The position numbers and the translations under genes are program-made. From the NCBI RefSeq assembly GCF_003122365.1, contig NZ_CP029254.1, positions 1,995,001 through 2,059,000 on the forward strand: 64,000 nucleotides of DNA. Reading direction: 5' to 3'. The notes under the pieces were generated by a model. That model was given only the letters and a program-made list of their open reading frames with translations. It did not search any database and had not been told where the DNA came from. Origin of the DNA: Streptomyces spongiicola (lineage in GTDB: Bacteria; Actinomycetota; Actinomycetes; Streptomycetales; Streptomycetaceae). Shown piece after piece: positions 18,301-25,937 of the stretch. Within the stretch, counting starts at the first letter, position 1. Every line of letters begins with the position of its first letter.

Positions 18301-19425
18301 GCCGAGGAGGCCCATGACCTCGTCGACCGCCTGGCCGGGCACCTTGCCGACGAGATAGGCGAGGGTCCTCAGCAGGGTGCCGAGGACGAGACGGAGCAGC
18401 ACGAAGGGGAGCGCTCTGCCGCGCGCGTTGACGAGGAGGGTGTAGACGGCGCCCGCCTTGTCGACACGGTGCGGACCGACGACCGAGCGGCCCGCGCAGT
18501 CGATGGTCCGCCGCTCACGGGCGGCGGCCTCGGCGTGCCGCAGGACGGCGCCGGGGGCGACGAACACGCTGTGGCCCGCGGCGTGGGCGCGCCAGCAGAA
18601 GTCCACGTCGTCTCGCATGAGGGGCAGCCGCCGGTCGAAGCCGCCGAGTTCCTCCCAGACGTCGCGGCGCACGAGCATGCCGGCGGAGGAGACGGACAGC
18701 ACCGGGCGGACCTGGTCGTGCTGGCCCTGGTCCTGCTCCCGGCGGTCGAGCCCGGTCCAGCGGCGGCCGCTGTTGGCGATGGACACGCCGACCTCGAGGA
18801 GCTGCTTGCGGTCGTACCAGCCGCGCAGCTTGGGTCCGATGACAGCGGCGGCCCGTCCGGCGGACAGCTCGGTTTCGGCGACTCGGAGCAGTTCGGTCAG
18901 TGCGTCGGGGGCGGGTGCGCAGTCGTCGTGCAGCAGCCAGAGCCACTGGACCGGTTCGCCGTGGGGCAGTTCCGGCATGTCGTACGCATCGTCGTGCCAG
19001 GTCCTGGTCACCGGGTCCCAGCCGCTGGGCCGCTTCAGATAGGGCAGGTCGTCCGCGGTGAGGACCCGGGCGGTGCGGGCGGCCTCGTCGACGGCGGCGC
19101 CGAAGCCGGTGCGGCGGGCGAGATGGAGGACCCGGTCGGCGCCGAGCGCCTCGGTGACCAGCCGCGCTGATTCGTCGGCGCTCCCGGTGTCGGCCGCGAT
19201 GGCGTTCTGCACGGGGCGCTCCTGGCCGAGGAGCCCGGCGAGGGCGTCGGGCAACCACCGGGCACCGTCGTGGGAGACGAGCACGGCGGTGACGACGTGC
19301 CGCGGAAACTCGGGCGGGGTGGCGGGAACGAGCCCCGTCGAGGTGGCGGGAGCAAACCCCGCAGGGGCGGCGGGAGCAAACCCCGCAGGGGCGGCGGGAG
19401 CAAACCCCGCAGGGGTGGCGGACAT
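15370..19425 (-). CDS. Very large family-2 glycosyltransferase with membrane domain and repetitive tail
   Basis: 1351 aa. After a Pro/Ala-rich N-terminus (PAGFAPA repeated three times), a GT-A domain spans about 30-300, with 'VVTAVLVSHDGARWLPDAL', the metal-binding aspartates in 'LLHDDCAPAP' and 'RDDVDFCWRAHAAG'. A large multi-spanning membrane region (about 330-880) and an extracellular-type beta-rich domain follow. The last 200 residues or so are Gln/Tyr/Gly/Asp-rich with GQY and YDPGQY units. It probably adds sugars to a wall or secreted polymer using a nucleotide-sugar donor; the acceptor is unknown. ATG 19425 is chosen as the start because the upstream 23 codons lack conservation. It overlaps the DUF5719 gene by four bases. 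Confidence 0.85.
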   Translation of the reverse strand: MSATPAGFAPAAPAGFAPAAPAGFAPATSTGLVPATPPEFPRHVVTAVLVSHDGARWLPDALAGLLGQERPVQNAIAADTGSADESARLVTEALGADRVLHLARRTGFGAAVDEAARTARVLTADDLPYLKRPSGWDPVTRTWHDDAYDMPELPHGEPVQWLWLLHDDCAPAPDALTELLRVAETELSAGRAAAVIGPKLRGWYDRKQLLEVGVSIANSGRRWTGLDRREQDQGQHDQVRPVLSVSSAGMLVRRDVWEELGGFDRRLPLMRDDVDFCWRAHAAGHSVFVAPGAVLRHAEAAARERRTIDCAGRSVVGPHRVDKAGAVYTLLVNARGRALPFVLLRLVLGTLLRTLAYLVGKVPGQAVDEVMGLLGILLRPERILAARRGRGAAHVGASELRPLFPPPGATVRAAFEQVAGSLGADRDSDSGGSRHGAVESGPGGDEAEFLEVEQFARLKKIARKPGPVLFALLLVVSLVACRGLLGGGALAGGALLPAPDELSGLWSRYADAWHPLGTGGTQTAPPYLAILSVLSALFLGSTGFALTLLLVCSVPLAGVTAYFASRPLIESRLLRAWASVAYAFLPAATGALATGRLGTAVLAVLLPLIARAAVAAHGLDRADGARGSWRAAWAYALLLTVTMAFTPVVWPLAAVLGVAGLVLRRADLTAYGLRFLAAAGTPLLVLAPWSLSLLTEPSRLLREVGLEFGTGAASPLDLLGISPGGPKTVGGLLLIGVVLAALAALLRGERRFAIGTAWAVAVTALVFAVLTNGSGWAGPATLVYGIALIAAAVLGAEGARERVAAQSFGWRQPAAALVALAALAAPLFAAVNWMVSGAAGPLERRDPVQVPAFVAEESGTRDQPRTLVLGGSSPAKVSYTLVRGSGGRLGDAELSEAAGSDPRLDKVVANLVAGSGADQTSQLSGFAIRYVLVRDGAPRQTSRVLDATTGLSRLSQLDGSALWRVDGQIARVVIVNGTAEPLPVASGPVEAHTDIPKGPGGRVLRLADRADDGWQATLDGRPLESTVVDGWAQGFELPAEGGRLDLTHAAPATHTARIWAQGALAVVLVVLALPGRRREIDDDLPDEEAEIPAQPVEGEGRRARRLRAAQVESADADADADADAEPEPEPDPGFGPQPATGAEGSSPAVPHQPRYGAEWDAQAHTYEGMPAGTEEGAYGGDRYSAGYPGGHQDVRQQYTYPDTPQGQAQQYGAGAYGAGQYETGHADRTGQYEARRHGTGQDEPQQYGTEYGPQHSRQESDNQQAYGPSEYDPGQYDSGQYDPGQYESGQYDAGRYDPRGYGSQQYQPQSYQPQPHEPQENDHRTGPGPETDRYGSYGYENEQRPDGSSNQ
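19350..19420. repeat. 24-bp tandem repeat inside the glycosyltransferase N-terminus
   Basis: Three near-identical 24-bp copies (GGGGCGGCGGGAGCAAACCC plus CGCA) encode PAGFAPAA repeated in frame at the start of the glycosyltransferase. The in-frame length suggests expansion by slippage in coding sequence. Confidence 0.8.
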
Positions 19426-20214
19426 TGAGGTACGGGCCCTCCGGCCGGTTCGCCCCCGCGAGGGGGCGCTGGAGCGTCTGGGACGGGGCCCCACACTAAC
19501 GGTCCGGCGGAGCGCCGTGGCGAGGGCCGCCGACGCGGGGCGGGCGGTTCCTGCGAGCCCGGCGGGCGGTCAGCGGCCAACAGTCGACGGCCGGCAGTGA
19601 AGGGCCAGCAGCCAGCAGCCAGCAGCGGCCGGCCGACCGGAACACCGGTTCCGGCCGTCGGGGCCTGGGCGGGGCGTCGCAGGGAGGGTTCGCCGCCCCG
19701 GCAGCGGAACCGGTTCGGTGAACCCTCCCCGTCTGACGCACGTGTATCCGGACACTTCGGATTCCTGGCGAGGTGCGACCCGCGGGGTGTGCGGCGCACA
19801 CAGGGCGTCGGGGCGTCCGGGGCGGGCAGCGGAGAGCCGTGCACGGCGGGCGGAGCGGCGGGGACGCCGGTCGGCCGCCGCGGTCGTCGCGGTCGTGGCG
19901 GTCGTCGCGGCGGTCACGTGCGAGGGGCGACCGCAGGCCGGGCGCCGCGCGCCGCGGAGGTCACGGGGTACGGAAGCAACCGACGAACGGAGAACCGACG
20001 AACGGAAGAGACAGCGGACGGAAGAGACAGCGGACGGAGAAACGGCGAGCGAGTCAGAAGGACGGGGGTCGGCGTACCCGGTCGGCGGCCGGCGGCCGGC
20101 GGGTCACGGAGCGGCCCGACGCGGCAGGAGGCCCGCCGGACCGAGGCTGACTTAAGACCGCGAGCGCCCCCAGACGGGCCGCCTCCAGACGCGCGGCCTC
20201 CAGACGCGCGGCCT
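19426..20214. other. Long gap between the glycosyltransferase and whiB
   Basis: About 790 bases without a convincing gene, between two leftward genes. It contains short repeats: AGCAGCC-type near 19608-19628, GTCGTCGCGG-type near 19880-19912, GACGGAAGAGACAGCG twice near 20005-20038 and CAGACGCGCGGCCT twice near 20185-20215. The stretch 19735-19770 ('GTGTATCCGGACACTTCGGA') is A+T-richer and may hold a promoter for the glycosyltransferase operon. The whiB terminator must also lie here. Confidence 0.45.
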
Positions 20215-20478
20215 TCAGACCGCGGCTTTCTTCAGCCGGCGGCGCTCACGCTCGGACAAGCCGCCCCAGATCCCGAACCGCTCGTCGTTGGCGAGGGCGT
20301 ACTCAAGGCATTCGGAACGGACTTCGCAGGCAAGGCAGACCTTCTTGGCCTCGCGGGTCGATCCGCCCTTCTCGGGGAAGAAGGACTCGGGGTCGGTCTG
20401 GGCGCACAACGCGCGCTCCTGCCAGCCGAGTTCCTCGTCCGCGTCCTCGACCAGCAGTTGCTGGAACAGCTCGGTCAT
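20215..20478 (-). CDS. whiB: WhiB, iron-sulfur sporulation regulator
   Basis: 87 aa. It matches, as far as I can recall residue by residue, the founding member of the Wbl family needed for septation of aerial hyphae in Streptomyces. Four cysteines, C25, C48, C51 and C57 (C-x22-C-x2-C-x5-C), hold a [4Fe-4S] cluster; the 'GIWGG' turn is at 69-73 and the basic tail 'ERERRRLKKAAV' contacts DNA. In known work WhiB acts as a partner of WhiA in controlling cell-division genes. ATG 20478 is chosen as the start after a GAGGGG ribosome-binding site; the in-frame extension to 20586 lies in the promoter region. Confidence 0.97.
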   Translation of the reverse strand: MTELFQQLLVEDADEELGWQERALCAQTDPESFFPEKGGSTREAKKVCLACEVRSECLEYALANDERFGIWGGLSERERRRLKKAAV

Positions 20479-20975
20479 GTGCGCCCCTCGTCTGTCTTCG
20501 CGTCCCCGTGATCCGACCGTGAGCCGTACCGATTTCGGCCGAACGACACGAGTGAAATTACAAGTGTGTGGATCCGGGCCAGTCAAGCCGAGATCTGCTA
20601 TTGGGCCCCGTATTCACTCTGCGGAACCAAGCGTATGCGGAAAGTGTTGAAATCACCAAAAACCATGACACTTACCACCGGTCTGACCGCACCCCCTCCC
20701 CCGGCTGCCACACCGGCGCTCACCGACACCCTCGCGAGGAGGGACGTCCAGCACTTCGATCTTGTTGCGATCCGGCCACACAAGCGATCCGGATCACAGT
20801 CCGATCGCGAGAGCGCGGCCGCGCTCGAGAACGGGAGCACAGTCGCAGCGCGATGTCTCCGGCCCCGTCGACGCACAAACCTTTCTCCGACCGGAGCAAC
20901 CGGATGAGGTGAAACATTGCCACCAAATCGGTCATTGGGTTGACATCCGGGGCCGCGATCGTCACCTTGGAACGC
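20479..20975. promoter_or_regulatory. whiB upstream region and cysteine dioxygenase promoter
   Basis: A locally A+T-richer gap. Near 20550-20572 ('GAGTGAAATTACAAGTGTG') it is unusually A+T-rich and probably includes whiB promoters, which in S. coelicolor are two, one of them developmental. A perfect TTGACA at 20940-20945 on the plus strand could be the -35 for the leader ORF and cysteine dioxygenase, but no good -10 follows at the usual distance. No gene is seen. Confidence 0.45.
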
Positions 20976-21065
20976 ATGCCAGCGACCACAGCGCCCTCCG
21001 CGACCCACGCGATCCGTGGGTCCCGCAGCGCTGCCCAGACACGCTGTCGCTGTTCCAGCTGTTGA
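20976..21065 (+). CDS. Short leader peptide ending in three Cys codons (probable attenuator ORF)
   Basis: 29 codons: ATG at 20976, stop TGA at 21063. The last seven residues are CRCSSC preceded by R, with Cys codons at 21045, 21051 and 21060, the last directly before the stop. All three are TGT, the rare Cys codon in high-G+C Streptomyces. GGAA precedes the ATG by 5 bases. The ORF stops 95 bases before cysteine dioxygenase and is followed by two possible hairpins. Cys-rich upstream ORFs are known cysteine-responsive attenuators in mycobacteria. The role here is inferred; no expression evidence is available. Confidence 0.6.
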   Translation: MPATTAPSATHAIRGSRSAAQTRCRCSSC

Positions 21066-21105
21066 TGCCGTAGCGCTCCAGCTCTCCCCCGCCCTTCCCG
21101 GCGGG
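21057..21105 (+). promoter_or_regulatory. Candidate attenuator hairpins before cysteine dioxygenase
   Basis: Hairpin 1: AGCTG (21057-21061, overlapping the last Cys codon of the leader ORF) with CAGCT (21079-21083). Hairpin 2: CCCGCC (21088-21093) with GGCGGG (21100-21105), loop CTTCCC. A ribosome waiting at the Cys codons would cover the left arm of hairpin 1, which gives a plausible mechanical link between Cys-tRNA supply and downstream folding. Neither hairpin has a T-run. Confidence 0.45.
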
Positions 21106-21160
21106 CTTCGCGACACCCCAGCACTGACCTTCCGTTTCTGCCGAGGAACCACCGCACTCC

Positions 21161-21664
21161 ATGAACAGCGACAGCGACCTGCAGATCGCCGGCGACATCC
21201 TCGAGGTCCCGCACCTCCTCCAGCCCGCCAAGGAGCACCCGTCGACGGTGGCCGAGTTCGCCGGACTCGCCCGGTCCATCGCCGCGGACCGCGCCCAGTG
21301 GGCTCCGCTCGTCCGGTACGACGCCACGACGCGCTGGTACCACCGGCTCCGCACCGGCCCCGGCTACGAGGCCTGGCTGCTGTCCTGGGTGCCGGGGCAG
21401 GGCAGCGGGCCGCACGACCACGGCCCGTCCTCCGGTGTACTGACGGTCCTGGACGGCACGTTGACGGAACGAACCGCCCGGGGCGACCGCGCGCTGACCG
21501 CCGGAGCGCAGCGGGTCTTCGCACCCGGATATGTGCACGAGGTGGTCAACGACTCACTCGGGCCGGTCGTGAGCCTGCACGTCTACTTCCCGGGCCTGAC
21601 CGAGATGCCGATGCACACGGCCCACTGCTCACCGGCCGCCCGGCAGGACGCCGCCGTCGTCTGA
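21161..21664 (+). CDS. Cysteine dioxygenase (type I, cupin)
   Basis: 167 aa. It oxidises L-cysteine to cysteine sulfinate using non-haem iron and O2. The 3-His iron site is visible as H85 and H87 in 'GSGPHDHGPSSG' and H126 in 'GYVHEVVN', on a cupin fold with 'GVLTVLDGTLTE'. The length agrees with bacterial enzymes. It probably controls excess cysteine; the Cys-ending leader ORF upstream fits a gene that should respond to cysteine. It stands alone between whiB (opposite strand) and the F420 genes. The ATG at 21161 lies directly before the conserved N-terminus. Confidence 0.9.
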   Translation: MNSDSDLQIAGDILEVPHLLQPAKEHPSTVAEFAGLARSIAADRAQWAPLVRYDATTRWYHRLRTGPGYEAWLLSWVPGQGSGPHDHGPSSGVLTVLDGTLTERTARGDRALTAGAQRVFAPGYVHEVVNDSLGPVVSLHVYFPGLTEMPMHTAHCSPAARQDAAVV

Positions 21665-21787
21665 GGGACCCCGCGGACGGCGCCGGAGGGACCCGTCCCC
21701 GCCACCGCGCCCGGTATCCCGCACCCCGTCCCGTCACCCGCGGACCGCGCCATCATCGTGGCCTCCGGCGCCTGACACACTCTGAAC

Positions 21788-22744
21788 ATGCGCATTGTGG
21801 TTCTGGCCGGCGGCATCGGCGGTGCCCGGTTCCTGCGCGGCCTCAAGGCGGCCGCCCCCGAAACGGACATCACGGTCATCGGCAACACCGGTGACGACAT
21901 CCATCTGTTCGGGCTGAAGGTCTGCCCGGACCTCGACACGCTGATGTACACGCTCGGCGGCGGCATCAACGAGGAGCAGGGCTGGGGACGTTCGGAGGAG
22001 ACCTTCCAGGTCAAGAGCGAGCTGGCGGCGTACGGCGTGGGTCCCGAGTGGTTCGGGCTCGGTGACCGCGACTTCGCCACGCACATCGTCCGCACCCAGA
22101 TGCTGGGCGCCGGCTATCCGCTGAGCGCCGTGACCGAAGCACTGTGCGCGCGGTGGCAGCCCGGGGTGCGACTGCTGCCGATGTCCGACGACCGGGTCGA
22201 GACCCATGTCGCCGTCGACATCGACGGCGAACGCAGGGCCGTCCACTTCCAGGAGTACTGGGTCAGGCTGCGGGCGTCCGTCGACGCCCGGGCCGTCGTG
22301 CCCGTCGGAGCCGAGCGGTCCAAGCCCGCACCGGGGGTGCTGGAGGCGATCGCCGAGGCCGACGTGGTGCTCTTCCCGCCGTCGAACCCGGTCGTGAGCG
22401 TGGGCACGATCCTTGCGGTGCCGGGCATCCGCGAGGCGATCGCCGAGGCGGGCATACCGGTCGTGGGGCTCTCCCCCATCGTCGGGGACGCTCCCGTGCG
22501 AGGCATGGCCGACAAGGTGCTGGCGGCGGTCGGGGTCGAGTCGACCGCGGCCGCCGTGGCACGCCACTACGGTTCGGGGCTGCTCGACGGCTGGCTCGTG
22601 GACACGGCGGACGCGGCGGCGGTGGCGGAGGTCGAGGAGGCCGGCATCCGCTGCCGGGCGGTGCCGCTGATGATGACCGATCTCGACGCCACGGCCGCCA
22701 TGGCGCGCGAGGCGCTGGCGCTCGCCGAGGAGGTCCGGGGATGA
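21788..22744 (+). CDS. cofD: CofD/FbiA, 2-phospho-L-lactate (phosphoenolpyruvate) transferase
   Basis: 318 aa. It joins the phospho-3-carbon unit of the activated guanylyl donor to the deazaflavin FO, giving (dehydro-)F420-0; actinobacterial enzymes use the PEP-derived donor. The N-terminal nucleotide loop '[16 protein letters not shown]', then '[14 protein letters not shown]' and '[14 protein letters not shown]', are family hallmarks. Its stop overlaps the start of fbiB (ATGA), so the two are translationally coupled. The ATG at 21788 opens the conserved N-terminus. F420 is the hydride carrier of many actinobacterial reductases. Confidence 0.94.
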   Translation: MRIVVLAGGIGGARFLRGLKAAAPETDITVIGNTGDDIHLFGLKVCPDLDTLMYTLGGGINEEQGWGRSEETFQVKSELAAYGVGPEWFGLGDRDFATHIVRTQMLGAGYPLSAVTEALCARWQPGVRLLPMSDDRVETHVAVDIDGERRAVHFQEYWVRLRASVDARAVVPVGAERSKPAPGVLEAIAEADVVLFPPSNPVVSVGTILAVPGIREAIAEAGIPVVGLSPIVGDAPVRGMADKVLAAVGVESTAAAVARHYGSGLLDGWLVDTADAAAVAEVEEAGIRCRAVPLMMTDLDATAAMAREALALAEEVRG

Positions 22745-24039
22745 CCACTCCGTCCTACCGGGTGTGGGCACTGCCGGGACTGCCCGAGGTGGGGCCCGGC
22801 GATGACATCGCGAAGCTGATCGCTGCCAGTGGGCCCGGCCTGGTGGACGGCGACGTGCTGCTCGTCACCTCGAAGATCGTCAGCAAGGCGGAGGGCCGGA
22901 TCGTCGAGGCCGGCGACCGCGAGGCGGCCATCGACGCGGAGACGGTACGGGTGGTGGCCCGCCGCGGCGCCCTCCGCATCGTCGAGAACCGGCAGGGCCT
23001 GGTGATGGCCGCGGCCGGGGTGGACGCCTCCAACACCCCGGCGGGGACGGTGCTGCTGCTGCCCGAGGACCCGGACGCCTCGGCCTCACGCATCCGCGGC
23101 GGACTGCGGGACACGCTCGGCGTCGAGGTGGGCGTGGTGATCACGGACACCACCGGCCGGCCGTGGCGGGCGGGGCTCACCGACGTCGCCGTCGGGGCCG
23201 CGGGCGTACGGGTCCTGGACGATCTGCGCGGCGGCGCCGACGCGCACGGCAACCGGCTCGACGCGACGGTCGTCGCCACAGCCGACGAACTGGCGGCGGC
23301 CGGCGATCTGGTCAAGGGCAAGGCGTCGGGGCTGCCGGTCGCGGTGGTCCGCGGGCTCGGCCACGTCGTAGCGAACGGGACCGGCGGCGCCCGCACACTG
23401 GTCCGGCCCGCGGCGGACGACATGTTCCGGCTCGGCACCTCGGAGGCGGTACGCGAGGCGGTGACCGGGCGCCGCACGGTACGCGCCTTCACCGACGAGC
23501 CCGTGGACCCGGAGGCGGTCCGCCGCGCGGTCGCCGCCGCCGTGACCGCGCCCGCCCCGCACCACACGACGCCCTGGCGGTTCGTGCTCCTGGAGTCGGA
23601 GTCCTCCCGGCTGCGCCTCCTCGACGCGATGCGCGACGCGTGGATCACGGACCTGCGCCGCGACGGCAGGTCGGAGGAGTCGATCGCGAAGCGGGTCCGG
23701 CGCGGGGACGTCCTGCGCAACGCGCCGTATCTGGCGGTGCCGTGCATGGTCATGGACGGCTCGCACCACTACGGCGACGAGCGCCGGGACACGGCGGAGC
23801 GCGAGATGTTCGTCGTCGCGGCGGGCGCGGGCGTGCAGAACTTCCTCGTCGCGCTGGCCGGTGAACGGCTCGGGTCGGCATGGGTGTCGTCGACGATGTT
23901 CTGCCGCGATGTCGTCCGGGAGGCACTGGACCTGCCGTCCGGCTGGGACCCGATGGGCGCGGTCGCGATCGGGCACGCGGCACAGGCGCCGAGGGAGCGG
24001 CCTGGGCGGGACGCGGGGGCGTTCATCGAGGTGCGGTGA
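22741..24039 (+). CDS. fbiB: FbiB, F420:glutamyl ligase fused to FMN-dependent dehydro-F420-0 reductase
   Basis: 432 aa. The N-terminal half (about 1-230) is the CofE-type ligase that adds the poly-glutamate tail ('[20 protein letters not shown]', '[20 protein letters not shown]'). The C-terminal half (about 240-432) is a nitroreductase fold starting at '[20 protein letters not shown]', which in mycobacterial FbiB reduces dehydro-F420-0. Both parts are intact. The ATG at 22741 overlaps the cofD stop codon. The longer in-frame extension to 22144 runs antisense-like through cofD and is rejected. Confidence 0.94.
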   Translation: MTTPSYRVWALPGLPEVGPGDDIAKLIAASGPGLVDGDVLLVTSKIVSKAEGRIVEAGDREAAIDAETVRVVARRGALRIVENRQGLVMAAAGVDASNTPAGTVLLLPEDPDASASRIRGGLRDTLGVEVGVVITDTTGRPWRAGLTDVAVGAAGVRVLDDLRGGADAHGNRLDATVVATADELAAAGDLVKGKASGLPVAVVRGLGHVVANGTGGARTLVRPAADDMFRLGTSEAVREAVTGRRTVRAFTDEPVDPEAVRRAVAAAVTAPAPHHTTPWRFVLLESESSRLRLLDAMRDAWITDLRRDGRSEESIAKRVRRGDVLRNAPYLAVPCMVMDGSHHYGDERRDTAEREMFVVAAGAGVQNFLVALAGERLGSAWVSSTMFCRDVVREALDLPSGWDPMGAVAIGHAAQAPRERPGRDAGAFIEVR

Positions 24040-24345
24040 GTACGGCGCGCGAGGGGCGCGGCGGACCGCCGCCGCGGCCTGGGCGACGTGCACTCGGCAT
24101 GCGCCGGGAACGCGCGTCACAAGGACGCGGCTCGGCAGGGAGCGGCGGGGGCGGCGGGGGCGGCGGGGCGGGTGCCCTCGGGCGGGGTGAGGAACCGGCG
24201 GCGGCACACGGGCGACGAGGCACGGCACAGATGAGCGGGACGGTGCCGGCAGCTCGGCGACGGTACGCCGCCCGTGGGGCACGGCACGAACGGGCGAGGA
24301 CATCGGGCCGGGCAGTCCCCACCTGGCCCGACGCCCGCCGGCCGC
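24040..24345. other. Convergent gap between fbiB and the glycosylase gene
   Basis: About 300 bases without a gene. A GGCGGGGGC-type run lies at 24143-24170. No clear terminator hairpin was identified by eye. Confidence 0.4.
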
Positions 24346-25374
24346 TCACAGCCTGCCGATGTCCCAGCGGGGCATCTTCGGCGTGCGGCGCGGCGGGCCC
24401 TGGCCGCCGAGGAGGATGAAGCGGGCTGCGCGGTGGCGCTGGCCGGCATACGGGGCGAGGAGTTCGAGCATCGCCGCGTCGTCCGCGTCCCGGTCTCCCG
24501 CGAGGGCGTAGCCGACGATGCGGGGCAGATGGAGGTCCCCGACGGTGATCGCGTCCGGTGCTCCGTTGCTGCGCTGGATGGTCTCGGCCGAGGTCCAGGG
24601 GCCGATGCCGGGGATCAGTTCCAGGCGCGCCATGGCCGCCCCGGGCTCCATCGCCGCGGCCTCCTCCATCCGGCGCGCCACGCGGACCGCCCGCAGCACG
24701 GTGGAGGCCCGCTTGTCGTCGACTCCCGCGCGGTGCCATTCCCAGGAGGGGATCATCGCCCAGGTGCGTGCGTCCGGCATGACGTGCATCCGGTCGGGAC
24801 ACGGGCCGGGGGCGGGCTCGCCGTACCCGCGAACGAGGAGACGCCAGGCGCGATAGGCCTCGTCCGTGGTGACCTTCTGCTCCAGGATCGACGGGATCAG
24901 GTTCTCCAGGACCAGTCCCGTACGGGTGAGGCGCAGTCCGGGGCGGCGGCGGTGGCTGGCCGCGACGAGGCGGTGGCGCGGCTCGAATGCGGCCGGGTCG
25001 TCCGTGTCCCCCAGCATCGCGGGAAGTTGTTCGAGGAGCCACTCGGCTCCGTGACCCCAGGCCTCGGCGCGGACCACGCCGCCCTTCGCCCTGACGCACA
25101 GCGTGCCGGGGCCCGCGGGCGTGCGGGTGGCACGCCAGACGGAGCCGTCCGGGGTCGTGCGGAACGTCGGGTCGCCCGGCCCCCGCCGGAGCGGCCCGAG
25201 CACCAGTGGGAGGTCAAGCGGCCCCGGGGGGATGTAGGTGCGCTCCCGGCCTCCGGCCTTCGCCCCGGGTCTGGGCCCGGGGACGGATCCCGGCCCGGGT
25301 ACGGGTACGGCGATCTCGCCGCCGCGCACCGCGGTGCGGCTGACGGCGGGCCGGGGGGCGAAGCGTCCTGCCAC
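24346..25374 (-). CDS. DNA-3-methyladenine glycosylase II family (AlkA/HhH-GPD) protein
   Basis: 342 aa. Base-excision repair: it removes alkylated purines. The helix-hairpin-helix is 'LELIPGIGPWTSAETIQR', followed by the catalytic aspartate in 'ITVGDLHLPRIVGYAL'. The N-terminal half is a divergent beta domain as in AlkA-like actinobacterial proteins. GTG at 25374 ('VAGRFAPRPAV') is chosen as the start, with AGGA about 9 bases upstream; the frame is open to 25746 but that part is Pro/Arg/Gly-rich and covers tandem repeats. The gene is convergent with fbiB. Confidence 0.82.
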   Translation of the reverse strand: MAGRFAPRPAVSRTAVRGGEIAVPVPGPGSVPGPRPGAKAGGRERTYIPPGPLDLPLVLGPLRRGPGDPTFRTTPDGSVWRATRTPAGPGTLCVRAKGGVVRAEAWGHGAEWLLEQLPAMLGDTDDPAAFEPRHRLVAASHRRRPGLRLTRTGLVLENLIPSILEQKVTTDEAYRAWRLLVRGYGEPAPGPCPDRMHVMPDARTWAMIPSWEWHRAGVDDKRASTVLRAVRVARRMEEAAAMEPGAAMARLELIPGIGPWTSAETIQRSNGAPDAITVGDLHLPRIVGYALAGDRDADDAAMLELLAPYAGQRHRAARFILLGGQGPPRRTPKMPRWDIGRL

Positions 25375-25937
25375 AGAGAGGGTCCTGGGTGCCGGTGTGC
25401 CGAGGTCGGTACCGAGCCTAGGCGGTCGCCGTGCGGTTCCGCAGCGGGGCCTCGCGGCCGCCCTCGGGGCTGCCCTCGGGGCTGGGGGCTGCCCTCGGGG
25501 CTGCCGTCCGGCCCCGGACGGGAGCCCGACTACGGGTGGCAGCCCGGCTGCGGAACCGCCGGGGCGGTGCCCGAGCCGCCAGGTCGGTGCCGGGCTCTTG
25601 GCCGGCACCGGGCTGTCGATGCGGCGGGCTGTCCGTGCGGCGGGCCCGCCGGTGCCGGGTGTGCCCGGGCCCGGCGCGGGACGACCGGTCCGGGACGCCA
25701 CCAGTTCAGGACGCCACCAGTTCGGGACGCCACCGGTCCGGGACACCGCAGAATGGGCACGCGGCAGGTTGGGCGCGGTCGCGGGTTGGGGACGGGCCGG
25801 CGGTCAACGAGCCGCGGATCCGCACGACCCGCCGGACTGCCCCGGGATCGCCGGTCCGCACGACCCGCCGGACTGCCCCGGGGTCGCCGGTCCGCCCGGG
25901 ATCGCCGGTCCGGCTCGGGTGTCGGGCCCGTCAGCCG
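25375..25937. repeat. Repeat-filled gap (16 bp x3.5; 36 bp x2)
   Basis: No gene in 560 bases. GGACGCCACCAGTTCG-type 16-bp units start at 25693, 25709, 25725 and 25741 (last partial). A 36-bp unit beginning CGCACGACCCGCCGGACTGC is present at 25821 and 25857, with a partial third copy. GGGGCTGCCCTC-type repeats occur near 25450-25505. Confidence 0.75.

Noticed and set aside
20720..21538. 272-aa leftward reading frame over the cysteine dioxygenase
   Set aside because: Antisense to the dioxygenase and its leader; no recognisable domain or ribosome-binding site.
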